Below, piece by piece: positions 44,214 through 53,700 of a stretch of 57,783 nt of DNA. A program made the position numbers and the translations under genes. How positions within the stretch are numbered: the first letter of the stretch is position 1; each line of letters opens with the position of its first letter. The notes under the pieces were generated by a model, which searched no databases, was not told the origin of the DNA, and worked only from the letters and a program-made list of their open reading frames with translations. The stretch comes from Chryseobacterium gregarium DSM 19109 (lineage in GTDB: Bacteria > Bacteroidota > Bacteroidia > Flavobacteriales > Weeksellaceae). The stretch covers positions 1 through 57,783 of the forward strand of contig NZ_AUMU01000020.1 in assembly GCF_000430845.1 (NCBI RefSeq), written 5' to 3'.

Positions 44214-46409
44214 TTACTTTGTAAATAACATTTCTCTGTATTTGGTCATCGGCCAAAGCTCATCATCCACCATCATTTCAAGATCATCAGAAGCTTCTCT
44301 GATCTGATCAAATAAAGGGATTACACTTGTACAGTACATTTCTGCCTGCTTCTGGCTTTCAGGCGTTGTTTTTGCAGTCTCCCGGGCTTTCATAAGATTT
44401 TCAACACCCAATTTGATTTTAGAAATATTTCCGGAAATCTGGGTAATTAAACTCATCTGTTCTTTAGCCAGCGTCCTGAATTCTTTTTCTTCAAAAATAT
44501 CTTTAAGACCTTTTACATTTTCAATCAGCCTGTTTTGATAATTTAAAGCGGAAGGAATGATGTGGTTTCTTGCGATATCACTCAATACTCTGGCTTCAAT
44601 ATCAATGACCGTAGAATATTTTTCTAATTTAATCTCGTTTCTTGCCTCCACTTCTCTGTGATTGAAGATTCCCATTTCTTCATACAGATCAAGGAATTTC
44701 TGATTCATTTCCTGCTTCAATGCTTCAGGAGTGGTTTTCCAGTTGTTCAGGCCTCTCTTTTCAGCTTCAACTGCCCAGTCATCAGAATATCCGTCACCTT
44801 CAAACATAATGTTCTTACACTGCTTGATGTATTCTCTCAGTATATTAAAGATGGCTTCGTCTTTCTTCAGACCTTTTTCAATTAAAGCATCAACCTCTTT
44901 TTTGAAATCATTTAACTGTTTTGCGGCAATGGTATTCATTACCGTCATGGATTCTGCGCAGTTTGCAGAAGAACCAACCGCCCTGATCTCAAATTTGTTT
45001 CCGGTAAAGGCAAAAGGAGACGTTCTGTTTCTGTCAGTGTTATCCAACAAGATTTCAGGGATTTTTCCAACTACATTTAATTTTAAATCTGTCTTTTCGT
45101 CCGGTGAAAGTTTTCCTTCCGTTACTTTTTCCAGTTCTTCCAATACTCTGAACAACTGGCTTCCGATAAATACGGAAATAATTGCCGGCGGGGCTTCGTT
45201 GGCTCCCAGCCTATGGTCATTGCTTGCAGAAGCAATACTCGCTCTTAAAAGGTCTGCATATTCGTGAACGGCTTTAATCGTGTTCACAAAGAACGTTAAG
45301 AACTGTAAGTTTTTCTTAGGGTTTTTTCCCGGGCTTAACAGGTTTTCACCGGTGTCGGTCGCTAAAGACCAGTTGTTGTGCTTTCCGCTTCCGTTTACCC
45401 CTGCGAAAGGTTTTTCGTGGAATAAAATATGGAAATGGTGCCTGTGTGCAATTCTTGCCATAACATCCATCAGTAAAGAGTTGTGGTCTACCGCAACGTT
45501 CACTTCTTCAAACATCGGCGCCAGCTCAAATTGGTTCGGGGCTACCTCGTTGTGTCTTGTCGTTACCGGAATTCCCAGTTTCATGCATTCGATTTCCAGT
45601 TCTTTCATGAAGTTCATTACCCTTGTAGGGATAGAACCGAAATAATGGTCATCCAATTGCTGTCCTTTTGCAGGGGAATGCCCCAATAAAGTTTTACCAG
45701 TTAAAACCAGATCCGGACGGGATTGAAACAATGCTGAATCAACAAGGAAATATTCCTGCTCCCAACCTAAAGTAGGTGTTACTTTGGTTACATTTTTATC
45801 AAAATACTGCATTACGTTGGTTGCAGCTTCGTCTACAGCATTCAAAGCTCTTAAAAGAGGGGCTTTATAGTCTAAAGTTTCTCCGGTATAAGAAATGAAA
45901 ATAGATGGAATACATAAAGTGGTTCCCATAATGAAAGCCGGTGAAGTAGGATCCCATGCGGTATATCCTCTGGCTTCAAAAGTATTTCTGATTCCGCCGT
46001 TCGGGAAAGAAGAGGCATCAGGCTCCTGCTGGATCAATAAGTTCCCGCTGAATCTTTCAATAGCTCTGCCTCCTTCAATAGGCGTGAAGAATGAATCATG
46101 CTTTTCAGCAGTGCTTCCTGTCAATGGCTGAAACCAGTGGGTATAGTGGGTTACACCTTTGCTCATGGCCCAGTCTTTCATCGCAACTGCTACCTGGTCT
46201 GCAATATGTCTCTGGATCTTGCTGCCTTTTTTCATGGCATCCAAGATAGACTGAAATGCTTCTTTTGTCAAATATTCTCTCATGGTTTCTTCTGAGAAAA
46301 CATTCTGGCAGAACAGTTCTGATAATTTCACAGGGACATCAACCGAGTTATCTCTTCTGAAGTCCTTGAATGGTAAAGTTTCTAATGCTTTGAATCTTAA
46401 AGTTGACAT
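44214..46409 (-). CDS. glnA: Glutamine synthetase type III
   Basis: 731 residues, the length of GSIII (GlnN) and much longer than GSI. N-terminal VFSEETMREYLTKEAF and HYTHWFQPLTGSTAEKHDSFF are GSIII hallmarks. Metal/substrate residues occur in GWEQEYFLVD, MEIECMKLGIPVTTRHNEVAPNQFE-type region (by eye ~residues 265-290) and GVNGSGKHNNWSL. ATP-dependent amidation of glutamate. TAAATTTG at 46431-46438 on the minus strand is a promoter candidate without a good TTG. GSIII is the usual ammonium-assimilating enzyme of Bacteroidota. Confidence 0.95.
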   Translation of the reverse strand: MSTLRFKALETLPFKDFRRDNSVDVPVKLSELFCQNVFSEETMREYLTKEAFQSILDAMKKGSKIQRHIADQVAVAMKDWAMSKGVTHYTHWFQPLTGSTAEKHDSFFTPIEGGRAIERFSGNLLIQQEPDASSFPNGGIRNTFEARGYTAWDPTSPAFIMGTTLCIPSIFISYTGETLDYKAPLLRALNAVDEAATNVMQYFDKNVTKVTPTLGWEQEYFLVDSALFQSRPDLVLTGKTLLGHSPAKGQQLDDHYFGSIPTRVMNFMKELEIECMKLGIPVTTRHNEVAPNQFELAPMFEEVNVAVDHNSLLMDVMARIAHRHHFHILFHEKPFAGVNGSGKHNNWSLATDTGENLLSPGKNPKKNLQFLTFFVNTIKAVHEYADLLRASIASASNDHRLGANEAPPAIISVFIGSQLFRVLEELEKVTEGKLSPDEKTDLKLNVVGKIPEILLDNTDRNRTSPFAFTGNKFEIRAVGSSANCAESMTVMNTIAAKQLNDFKKEVDALIEKGLKKDEAIFNILREYIKQCKNIMFEGDGYSDDWAVEAEKRGLNNWKTTPEALKQEMNQKFLDLYEEMGIFNHREVEARNEIKLEKYSTVIDIEARVLSDIARNHIIPSALNYQNRLIENVKGLKDIFEEKEFRTLAKEQMSLITQISGNISKIKLGVENLMKARETAKTTPESQKQAEMYCTSVIPLFDQIREASDDLEMMVDDELWPMTKYREMLFTK

Positions 46410-46619
46410 ATAAGGTTTATTTTATGGGGGCAAATTTACAAAAAAATTAAATTAAAACTGAAACACCCCTTATTTTTTTATAATAATTAATTATTAAATT
46501 AAATAAAACTTAAATCAACCCTTACTATATTATGGGTATTTTATGAATATATACCCTTTTTAATTTTAAAAGTAAATATGAACTCAAGAATCCTTATTTT
46601 TGAATAAATTCATATTCAA

Positions 46620-49043
46620 ATGATTAAAAAAAATGTTCTTCTTGCTGCTTTTTTGATTTGTCAAATGCTGTTTTGTCAAAAATCAGATTCTATATATTAT
46701 GATAAAGACTGGGAAGTTACCACAAAGGCAGAGGCTTCGTTTTATCGCTTAATGCCATTAAAGCAACTGGGTGATCTGGTCCTGCTGCAAGATTTTTATA
46801 TTGACGGAACGCCGCAATTTGAAGGGTATACTTTGAAAAATAATGAAGATGCTTATGTCGGAGATATTATATGGTATGATGAAAATGGGAATGACAGCAG
46901 TTTTAGGCAATACCGCAATGATACCAAAAACCTTACCTTAGTATATTACCATGCTAATGGTAAAGTCCGGAAAAAAGTTCAGTATAAAAATGGGGTAAAA
47001 GATGGTGAAACTGTCATTTTTGACGAGAATGGGGAGGTCTTAATGAAAGGAAACTATACGGAAGGAAAACCTGCAGGAGGAGATTTTGAAACAATTGATG
47101 ATTATGAATATAATGCCTCTGATCATGATACGACAACTCAGACGGTAACAGTAGCCGTAGAGCCGTTACCAATGATTTATCCTGAATCATCAAAAACGCA
47201 GCAGAAGAAAGGCGGAAAAACGATTACCCGTAAAATATTCTGGAAAAATTCCCGCCATATGGCTCAGGAAAAAATATACAGTATTCAATCATATCAATTG
47301 GAGCTTGTCCAACAGAGAAATTATGACAAGTCCGGGAAGTTAGTGCAGACCTTGAATAATCATCATTTTGAAAAATACGGAAGAAGTATTTCAAACGGTA
47401 CTGAATATCAATATTTCCTCCGGAATAATTTTGCAACCGGCATAAAATCTACCTCAAATTTTATTAATACATTAAAATCGGGAAAGGAAATTAACTATTT
47501 TCCAAACGGAAGTGTTACCCTGGAAAGCAATTATGCTATGGGCGTAAAAGAAGGTGAAGAAACAGCGTTCTCCGAAAACGGATCAGTAAAAAACAAACGG
47601 ATCTATAAGGAGGGAAATTCTTTTAATGGAAATTTTGAAGAAAGAATCGGTGATATTAATGTCACTTTGAATTATGTAAACGGAGTAAAAGAAGGTGAAG
47701 CCGTTGCGAAAAACGAACAGGGCTTTATCGTAGCAAAAGGGATATATAAAAACGGGAAGGCTTATAACGGAACTTTTGTTGTGGAAACCGGCAATAGTCT
47801 GGCAGAATTAATTTCCGTGGAAAATTTCAGGAAAAAAGGACTGCAGAAAATTTTCAGTTACAGGCTGGACAATATAGAAAAAACCTACACCATCCAAAAT
47901 GAAAAGCTCAATGGAGCAACTGTTTTTTATAATGATAATAAGGCGGTAGCTACTTTAGAATATAAAGACGACGAGCCTTATAATGGTACTTTGATCGAAG
48001 GGGAGAAAATTTCTGTCTTCAGGAATGGAAAAATCGCAGAGCAAACCCTGTATACAGACAGTTACAGCAGAGAACAGAATAATATACAGAAGCAAAAGTT
48101 TTACGAGAACGGAAGCCTTGCAAAAATAAAAGATTATTCTTTTGTTATTACAGAGCAGCCGCAGGATTCTTATGAAGGTGTTTTTAAAAACGGGAAGCCT
48201 TTTTCGGGATATTTCGAAACGGATGCCAGCAGAGAATTTAAGCAGGTTAATTATTTTGAAAACGGGATTGCTAAATTTCAATATTCAAATGATTACCTGA
48301 AAAACATGGATAATTTCAGGCATCAGTCTTATAATATTAAATCTGTATACAAAGACAGGAAAATATATGATGGTGTTGAGTATGTTTTGAACAAAAAACA
48401 ATTTACTTCCAAATATTGGAAGAATGGGGTTCTGCAAGCCTTTGATTGGGATCTTTTTGCAATGCACTATTTTAACAGGCTTCATTTTGAACTGAAAAAT
48501 AATGCGATTGAAATCAGCGACATGCAGGCAAACAGAAAGGCCGAAATTAAAGTTGAGCAATCCAAAAGCACTTTTAATAAAGCACTTTCTATTGATGGAA
48601 AAATAATAGACACCACGAGGAAAGATTATTTAGAGTCAAAATATAAGGAAGGAATTATTATTTATCATGAGCAAAACGGAAAAATAATCTCAACGACGAC
48701 AGATGCGCTGGATGAGTCGATAGAATCAAGCGAAGGAACTGAACTCTTTTATAAGGTCTATACGATTGTAAAAGAAACTTCAACTATTCAGGAGAATTTC
48801 AACACGTTGGCAGAAAAAATTTCAAATGATAAATTCGTTGAAGAAACTGATGATAAACACGTCATCACTGGAATTCAAATAGATTCCAAAGGGAAACCAA
48901 AAGACGGAATTCTAATTACGTCTACACAAAATAACACCTATACTTTGCAGTTGTATACGAATAGAAAATTAATGAAAACGATAGAAAAAGTAAGTTTTGA
49001 CAAAGTAGAGGAGGAATTGAAAAAATTAGAGAAAATCAATTAA
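46620..49043 (+). CDS. Large secreted YwqK/MORN-variant repeat protein
   Basis: 807 residues. Signal peptide ending MLFCQ. The rest is built from MORN-like units of the YwqK type: YYHANGKVRKKVQYKNGVKDGETVIFDENGEVLMKGNYTEGKP, INYFPNGSVTLESNYAMGVKEGEETAFSENGSVKNKRIYKEGN and further copies to ~residue 620. Such units form beta hairpins; in B. subtilis YwqK is called an antitoxin, but here there is no toxin neighbour and the protein is exported. TATTTTTG at 46595-46602 is a weak promoter candidate. Surface or periplasmic structural role is inferred; function unknown. Confidence 0.82.
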   Translation: MIKKNVLLAAFLICQMLFCQKSDSIYYDKDWEVTTKAEASFYRLMPLKQLGDLVLLQDFYIDGTPQFEGYTLKNNEDAYVGDIIWYDENGNDSSFRQYRNDTKNLTLVYYHANGKVRKKVQYKNGVKDGETVIFDENGEVLMKGNYTEGKPAGGDFETIDDYEYNASDHDTTTQTVTVAVEPLPMIYPESSKTQQKKGGKTITRKIFWKNSRHMAQEKIYSIQSYQLELVQQRNYDKSGKLVQTLNNHHFEKYGRSISNGTEYQYFLRNNFATGIKSTSNFINTLKSGKEINYFPNGSVTLESNYAMGVKEGEETAFSENGSVKNKRIYKEGNSFNGNFEERIGDINVTLNYVNGVKEGEAVAKNEQGFIVAKGIYKNGKAYNGTFVVETGNSLAELISVENFRKKGLQKIFSYRLDNIEKTYTIQNEKLNGATVFYNDNKAVATLEYKDDEPYNGTLIEGEKISVFRNGKIAEQTLYTDSYSREQNNIQKQKFYENGSLAKIKDYSFVITEQPQDSYEGVFKNGKPFSGYFETDASREFKQVNYFENGIAKFQYSNDYLKNMDNFRHQSYNIKSVYKDRKIYDGVEYVLNKKQFTSKYWKNGVLQAFDWDLFAMHYFNRLHFELKNNAIEISDMQANRKAEIKVEQSKSTFNKALSIDGKIIDTTRKDYLESKYKEGIIIYHEQNGKIISTTTDALDESIESSEGTELFYKVYTIVKETSTIQENFNTLAEKISNDKFVEETDDKHVITGIQIDSKGKPKDGILITSTQNNTYTLQLYTNRKLMKTIEKVSFDKVEEELKKLEKIN

Positions 49044-49278
49044 TTTTAAAATTCCTGCTGCACTTTTGAATTGAGAGACAGGTTTTAAGAATTTTAAATT
49101 TGTCTTTTTTACAATATGAATAAAACTTATTCCAGTTTTCTTTCTAATTATGATGGTAAATATTAATTTTAAAACATTTGAAAATTTGATTTGAATGGTA
49201 ATCGTCTGATTTAAAACAGGTTAAAAAATTAAATATATTTTTTGTAACTTAGCAGACTTTTTATAAAAAATTTAATAT

Positions 49279-50964
49279 ATGACAAATTCTAGAGCAAGAG
49301 AAACTACCGAGGCTATTGAAAGACTGTACATTTCTATGAGACACCTGTTTTATAGAGGTTTTTTCAAGCCAGGCGGAGTTTCAGGAGAAAGCATTAGAAG
49401 TTTGTTGAAAACGATCAATCCTGAAATTTATGGCACCATGAGTATTCCAAGCAAACTGGAGCTTGATGGTTTGATGTATGTTTTAGACAGGCTTCCGGAG
49501 GGAATTGAAGAATGTGCTTTTATTCACCTTACCTCAGACGAAGGATTTGACAAAGGAAGTTTTGAGCCTATTGTGCCGAAAAAAAGAAGAAGGAACTGCT
49601 ACAGGATCGATGAGCACCAGATGAATATTGAAGTTCTTTTAGGGCGTTCCGAAATTTATGATATCCTTACCCACTTAACCTTTTTATTTATAGAAGCCGA
49701 TAAAATCAGGAATCTGGCCTTTACTCAGGATGAAAACTGGAAGCCGACACGGGCTTTTAAAATCATTGAAGAAGTAGTAAAAGGCGAAAAGAAATTCAGC
49801 AGAAGAGAGAAGGAAGTCGCTCTGATTCATCTGTCTTCTTTAATAGGAAGAACGTTTGACGAAACTTTAAGGGCTTACAATACATTCGGGGACGATGACA
49901 ATCCGGACCGCTTATTTAAAATCATTTACAATCTGGGCAAGGTAAGCCTGGAGGATGCCAAACAGACCCGGGAACGAGAAATTCATTTCAGTGCCATATT
50001 AAAGGAAAGGGTGGGGCATCATTATTTCGGGGAGAAATGGGCCAATAAAGTAAAGGATGTCCTGTATGAAAATAACCTTCACATGCGTCCGCTGCATATT
50101 ATTTCAGCGAATATGCATTCTGTGAAAAATATGCTGTATGCCAATAATGCCTTAAAGAAAAAGGATCCGAAGGAAGTGGATTACAAGCTCTACGGTGATA
50201 TTTCAGACAAAAAAGAACTCCGCGATAAAGTTTCCAAGTTTGCGGTTGAGGAAGGAATGATTTACATCAACGATAAGAGCGGAAGTAATATTGATGTCCA
50301 GATCATTGATTTAAGCAAAACTAACCTGAAGCATACGCCTTTCGGGCATCTGAATTATGACGGGGACGATGTAATCATGGTTTTTGATTATGCTTTCGGT
50401 GAGCAGGCTTTTGAAGTGATGGACGAATTGCTGAGGCCTTTCGAACAGAAAGGCGAGGTGTATATGATGAAGGTGAAATCGGTTTCCATTATGGGAAAAG
50501 CGGGAATTCTGGAAGGCGGAAAAGGGGATGTTATGATTCCTACCTCCCATATCTTTGAAGGAACGGCAGACAACTATCCTTTTGAAAATGCCCTGAAGCT
50601 GGAAGATTTTAAAGACGATGAATTAAAAGCGTTTGAAGGCCCGATGATTACCGTATTGGGAACTTCCCTACAGAACAGGGATATTCTCTCTTATTTTATG
50701 AATACTTCATGGAAAGCCATCGGGCTTGAAATGGAAGGCGCCCATTATCAGAAAGCCATTCAGGTAGCGTCTAAAATCAGGCATCATATTACGCCGGATC
50801 TATTTGTCTGCTATGCGTATTACGCTTCAGACAATCCATTGGAAACGGGAAGCACGCTTTCTTCAGGAGGATTAGGCCTTAGCGGTGTGAAACCAACCTA
50901 TCTGATCACCTTAAGAATTCTTGAAAAGATTTTACGAAGCAGTAAAAAGGAACTTTTTTCTTAA
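49279..50964 (+). CDS. DUF6909 family protein with nucleoside-phosphorylase-like C-terminal domain
   Basis: 561 residues. I recall this family as DUF6909, name from memory. The N-terminal ~250 residues are helical and unrecognised. From ~360 on, motifs in the order of nucleoside phosphorylases/AMP nucleosidases appear: GKAG (406-409), GDVMIPTS (416-423), GLEMEGAHY (482-490, compare VEMEAA) and ASDNP (516-520). No signal peptide. It stands alone, with 235 bases before and a terminator after it. A nucleoside- or nucleotide-cleaving activity is inferred, not shown. Confidence 0.75.
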   Translation: MTNSRARETTEAIERLYISMRHLFYRGFFKPGGVSGESIRSLLKTINPEIYGTMSIPSKLELDGLMYVLDRLPEGIEECAFIHLTSDEGFDKGSFEPIVPKKRRRNCYRIDEHQMNIEVLLGRSEIYDILTHLTFLFIEADKIRNLAFTQDENWKPTRAFKIIEEVVKGEKKFSRREKEVALIHLSSLIGRTFDETLRAYNTFGDDDNPDRLFKIIYNLGKVSLEDAKQTREREIHFSAILKERVGHHYFGEKWANKVKDVLYENNLHMRPLHIISANMHSVKNMLYANNALKKKDPKEVDYKLYGDISDKKELRDKVSKFAVEEGMIYINDKSGSNIDVQIIDLSKTNLKHTPFGHLNYDGDDVIMVFDYAFGEQAFEVMDELLRPFEQKGEVYMMKVKSVSIMGKAGILEGGKGDVMIPTSHIFEGTADNYPFENALKLEDFKDDELKAFEGPMITVLGTSLQNRDILSYFMNTSWKAIGLEMEGAHYQKAIQVASKIRHHITPDLFVCYAYYASDNPLETGSTLSSGGLGLSGVKPTYLITLRILEKILRSSKKELFS

Positions 50965-50989
50965 ATAATTATCCTTTTAAATTACATAT

Positions 50990-51020
50990 AACCTCAGATT
51001 TTCTGCATTTGAGGTTTTTT
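50990..51020 (+). terminator. Rho-independent terminator of the DUF6909 gene
   Basis: AACCTCA (50990-50996) pairs with TGAGGTT (51010-51016), followed by TTTT. It lies 26 bases after the stop. Confidence 0.8.
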
Positions 51021-51197
51021 GTTTTTGTCCTGCGGATTTCACAGGGTATTCTGCACATACTATCTGTAAAGTTTATGGGGAAATTTTTAACATGCTCAAT
51101 TGAAATTCATCTAAACCATATCAAAAAAAATCCCGGCGTACCTCATATTCTAGGTTTTTATTTTAAATACTTATCTTTAGAAAAAAATAAATTTTAA

Positions 51198-53042
51198 ATG
51201 AAGAAATCGGTTGCGATCCTTTTTGCGTTTGTCATTTCTCAGCTTCAGGCACAACAGGGGCCTTATTATCAGCAGGCTGCGAAGTATAAGATGGATATTG
51301 ATGTGAATGCAGAAAAATTTACCTACCAGGGAAATCAGACTTTGGAATATACCAACAACTCACCGGACGAATTGAATGTGGTATACTTTCATTTGTACTG
51401 GAACACTTTTAAACCCAATTCCATGATGGACCAGCGGGTAGCAGGCCAGGGGGAAAACGGGGATTCAAGATTGCAGAAAGACGGTATTTCGAGACTGGCT
51501 TCAATTCCTAAAAATGAAGAAGGCGCACAGAATATCCACTGGATCAGACAGAACGGCAAAACGCTGAAATTCGAGGTTCAGGAAACGGTGATGAAAGTCT
51601 ATCTTGCCGAACCGATCAAGCCGAATTCAACCACTACTTTCACCATGGACTGGGATGCGGTGATCCCTCAGCAGATCAGACGGAGCGGAAGAAACAACAG
51701 GGAAGGTGTTGATATGACGATGACGCAGTGGTATCCTAAAATCGCGGAATACGATTACGATGGCTGGGCCACTTTCGATTATATCGGAAGGGAATTTCAT
51801 GCTCCGTTTTCCGATTTTGATGTAACCATTGCAATCAACAAAGATTATGTAATCGGAGCAGGAGGAATCCTTGAAAATCCTTCGGAGGTAAAAGGATATG
51901 ATGCCAATGCAAAAATCAAGACAGGAAAAGATAAAAAATCAACATGGAGATGGACCGCGAAAAATATGCTGGATTTCGCCTGGGCTGCTGACAGGGATTA
52001 TATCGTGAAAAGCTTTGATGTTCCTGAAGGCCCGAAAGTGTTTTTAGTCTATCAGAATAACGATAAAACCAAAGTCTGGGAGGAGGCACAGCCTTACCTT
52101 ACAAAATATTATCAGATGATGAATGCCCGCTTCGGGAAATATGTTTATCCGACCTATGCTTTCATCCAGGGCGGTGACGGCGGAATGGAGTACGGAATGT
52201 GCACCATGATCTTAGGGGAGGCCAAAAATATTGAAGGATTAATGGGACTGATGGCTCACGAAGGGGCCCACTCATGGTACCAGCAGATGCTGGCCACCAA
52301 CGAACCGATGCGCCCGTGGATGGATGAAGGGTTTACCAGCTATGCGGAAGGGTATGTGATGAATCAGCTGTTTCCTCCGAAGCAGCCACTTCCGAATCCG
52401 TTTGTGAATTCAGTCAATGCATACCGGAATTTTATTAAAAAAGGAATCGAAGAACCTGCAGTTTGGCTGGGAGACCATCATGACAACGGGACTTCTTATA
52501 CCTATGCTTCCTATGTGAAAGGGGAATTATACCTGGTGCAGCTGGGTTATATTATGGGTGAGCAGAATTTAAACGAAACGGTGAAACAGTATTATGGCCA
52601 GTGGGTATTAAAGCATCCTTCAGACCGGGATTTCCTTCATGTTGCCCAGAAAGTTTCGGGAATGGACCTAAAATGGTTTCATCATTACTGGATCAATACC
52701 ACCAAGACCATTGACTACGGCATTAAGGATGTGAAATACGATGCAAAATCAACAACGGTAACTTTGGTGAATAACGGCCAGGTTCCGATGCCGGTTGATT
52801 TCAGTGTTGTTACGAAGGATAACAAAGTGGTTACTTACCAGATTCCGATGAACATGACCCATACCTGGAAAGAGAAAGATATCTACGGTGAATTCAAAAC
52901 CATGCCTTACTGGCCATGGACGCAGAAAGAATATTCGATAACGGTTCCTTACACCAAAACACAGCTGTCAGCTTTGGGAATTGACCTCAGCCAGCGGATG
53001 GCAGATGTAAATCCTGAAGATAATGTAGTTGAGTTGAAGTAG
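51198..53042 (+). CDS. M1 family metallopeptidase (aminopeptidase N-like), secreted
   Basis: 614 residues. Signal peptide MKKSVAILFAFVISQLQAQ. The N-terminal beta domain is followed by a thermolysin-like domain with the zinc site HEGAH (His354-His358) and the third ligand in DEGFTSYAE (Glu377), 18 residues later as in M1. The usual GAMEN exopeptidase motif is replaced by GGDGGMEYGMC, with MEY in place of MEN. Length is shorter than full ApN and lacks its large C-terminal helical domain. Periplasmic or cell-surface peptide trimming is likely. Confidence 0.9.
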   Translation: MKKSVAILFAFVISQLQAQQGPYYQQAAKYKMDIDVNAEKFTYQGNQTLEYTNNSPDELNVVYFHLYWNTFKPNSMMDQRVAGQGENGDSRLQKDGISRLASIPKNEEGAQNIHWIRQNGKTLKFEVQETVMKVYLAEPIKPNSTTTFTMDWDAVIPQQIRRSGRNNREGVDMTMTQWYPKIAEYDYDGWATFDYIGREFHAPFSDFDVTIAINKDYVIGAGGILENPSEVKGYDANAKIKTGKDKKSTWRWTAKNMLDFAWAADRDYIVKSFDVPEGPKVFLVYQNNDKTKVWEEAQPYLTKYYQMMNARFGKYVYPTYAFIQGGDGGMEYGMCTMILGEAKNIEGLMGLMAHEGAHSWYQQMLATNEPMRPWMDEGFTSYAEGYVMNQLFPPKQPLPNPFVNSVNAYRNFIKKGIEEPAVWLGDHHDNGTSYTYASYVKGELYLVQLGYIMGEQNLNETVKQYYGQWVLKHPSDRDFLHVAQKVSGMDLKWFHHYWINTTKTIDYGIKDVKYDAKSTTVTLVNNGQVPMPVDFSVVTKDNKVVTYQIPMNMTHTWKEKDIYGEFKTMPYWPWTQKEYSITVPYTKTQLSALGIDLSQRMADVNPEDNVVELK

Positions 53043-53061
53043 AAGTCAGCCATAAAACTTA

Positions 53062-53090
53062 AAATCCTGAAGAAATTTTCTTCGGGATTT
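53062..53090. terminator. Hairpin after the M1 peptidase gene
   Basis: AAATCCTGAAG (53062-53072) pairs with CTTCGGGATTT (53080-53090), with one G-T pair. It can serve the peptidase gene and, on the minus strand, the decayed gene next to it. Confidence 0.7.
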
Positions 53091-53092
53091 GT

Positions 53093-53540
53093 TATTAAGA
53101 TCAGTATAGTAAAATCTTTCTTATAGAGATTCATACTGTCGGCATCGTAGGTTTTTATCGTGGCGTCTCCTGCCAAGGTATAATAGTTAGGCATTTCCTG
53201 ATCTTCCAGCACTGTTTATAGTCAGTCACAATAAAGGTGGCGAATTTGTGTCTTAATGTGTTGCTGATGCATTAGAACAGCGTCAGAAAATGAATGTTTT
53301 GTCTTGGAATCTGATGAAGCCAGTTTCCGGATTTCTCTATGGTTTCAGGTTTCATTTCATCATTTTCCGCCTGCAGGTTCTGCATATAAAATTCATCCAG
53401 CAGATTGTAGATGGTTCTGTTATTGCCATCAGCGTTTGCTGTTTTTTTTATTTTCCCAAAGACTTCTTTGGCCGCAGCTGCCGTTTGTGAAAATGAATGG
53501 GTGCCAAAGAAAAATAATAAGATTAGAACCCGCTTTTCAT
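53093..53540 (-). pseudogene. Decayed gene for a small secreted protein
   Basis: Minus-strand DNA reads like a once-coding gene broken in several places. From ATG at 53540, restoring one A in the run after ATGAAAA gives a signal peptide (KKRVLILLLFFFGTHSFSQ) and then AAAKEVFGKIKKTANADGNN, IYNLLDEFYMQNL and KSGNWLHQIP. An in-frame TAA stops it at 53272-53274. Past the stop the same frame gives HKFATFIVTDYK, and a second single-A loss near 53215 moves it to TVLEDQEMPNYYTLAGDATIK, DADSMNLYKK. A terminator-like hairpin follows. About 150 residues originally; family not recognised. Confidence 0.7.
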
Positions 53541-53700
53541 GGAAAAGCTTTGGGCTATAGATCTAATTAATTGTTTTCTTAGTCCTGATATTCTCATAAT
53601 CTAAGATATTATTTTGTTAAATAAAAATAACAGAATTTCAGAAAGAAAAGAATCATTAATTTTACATGGAATAAATATTCTTTCATTGAAAATTAAATAA

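Noticed and set aside
46620..49043. Toxin-antitoxin system based on YwqK likeness
   Set aside because: The protein has an export signal, is far too long for an antitoxin, and no toxin gene adjoins.
51009..51197. 62-residue frame before the M1 peptidase
   Set aside because: It begins inside the terminator hairpin and has no start context or recognisable features.
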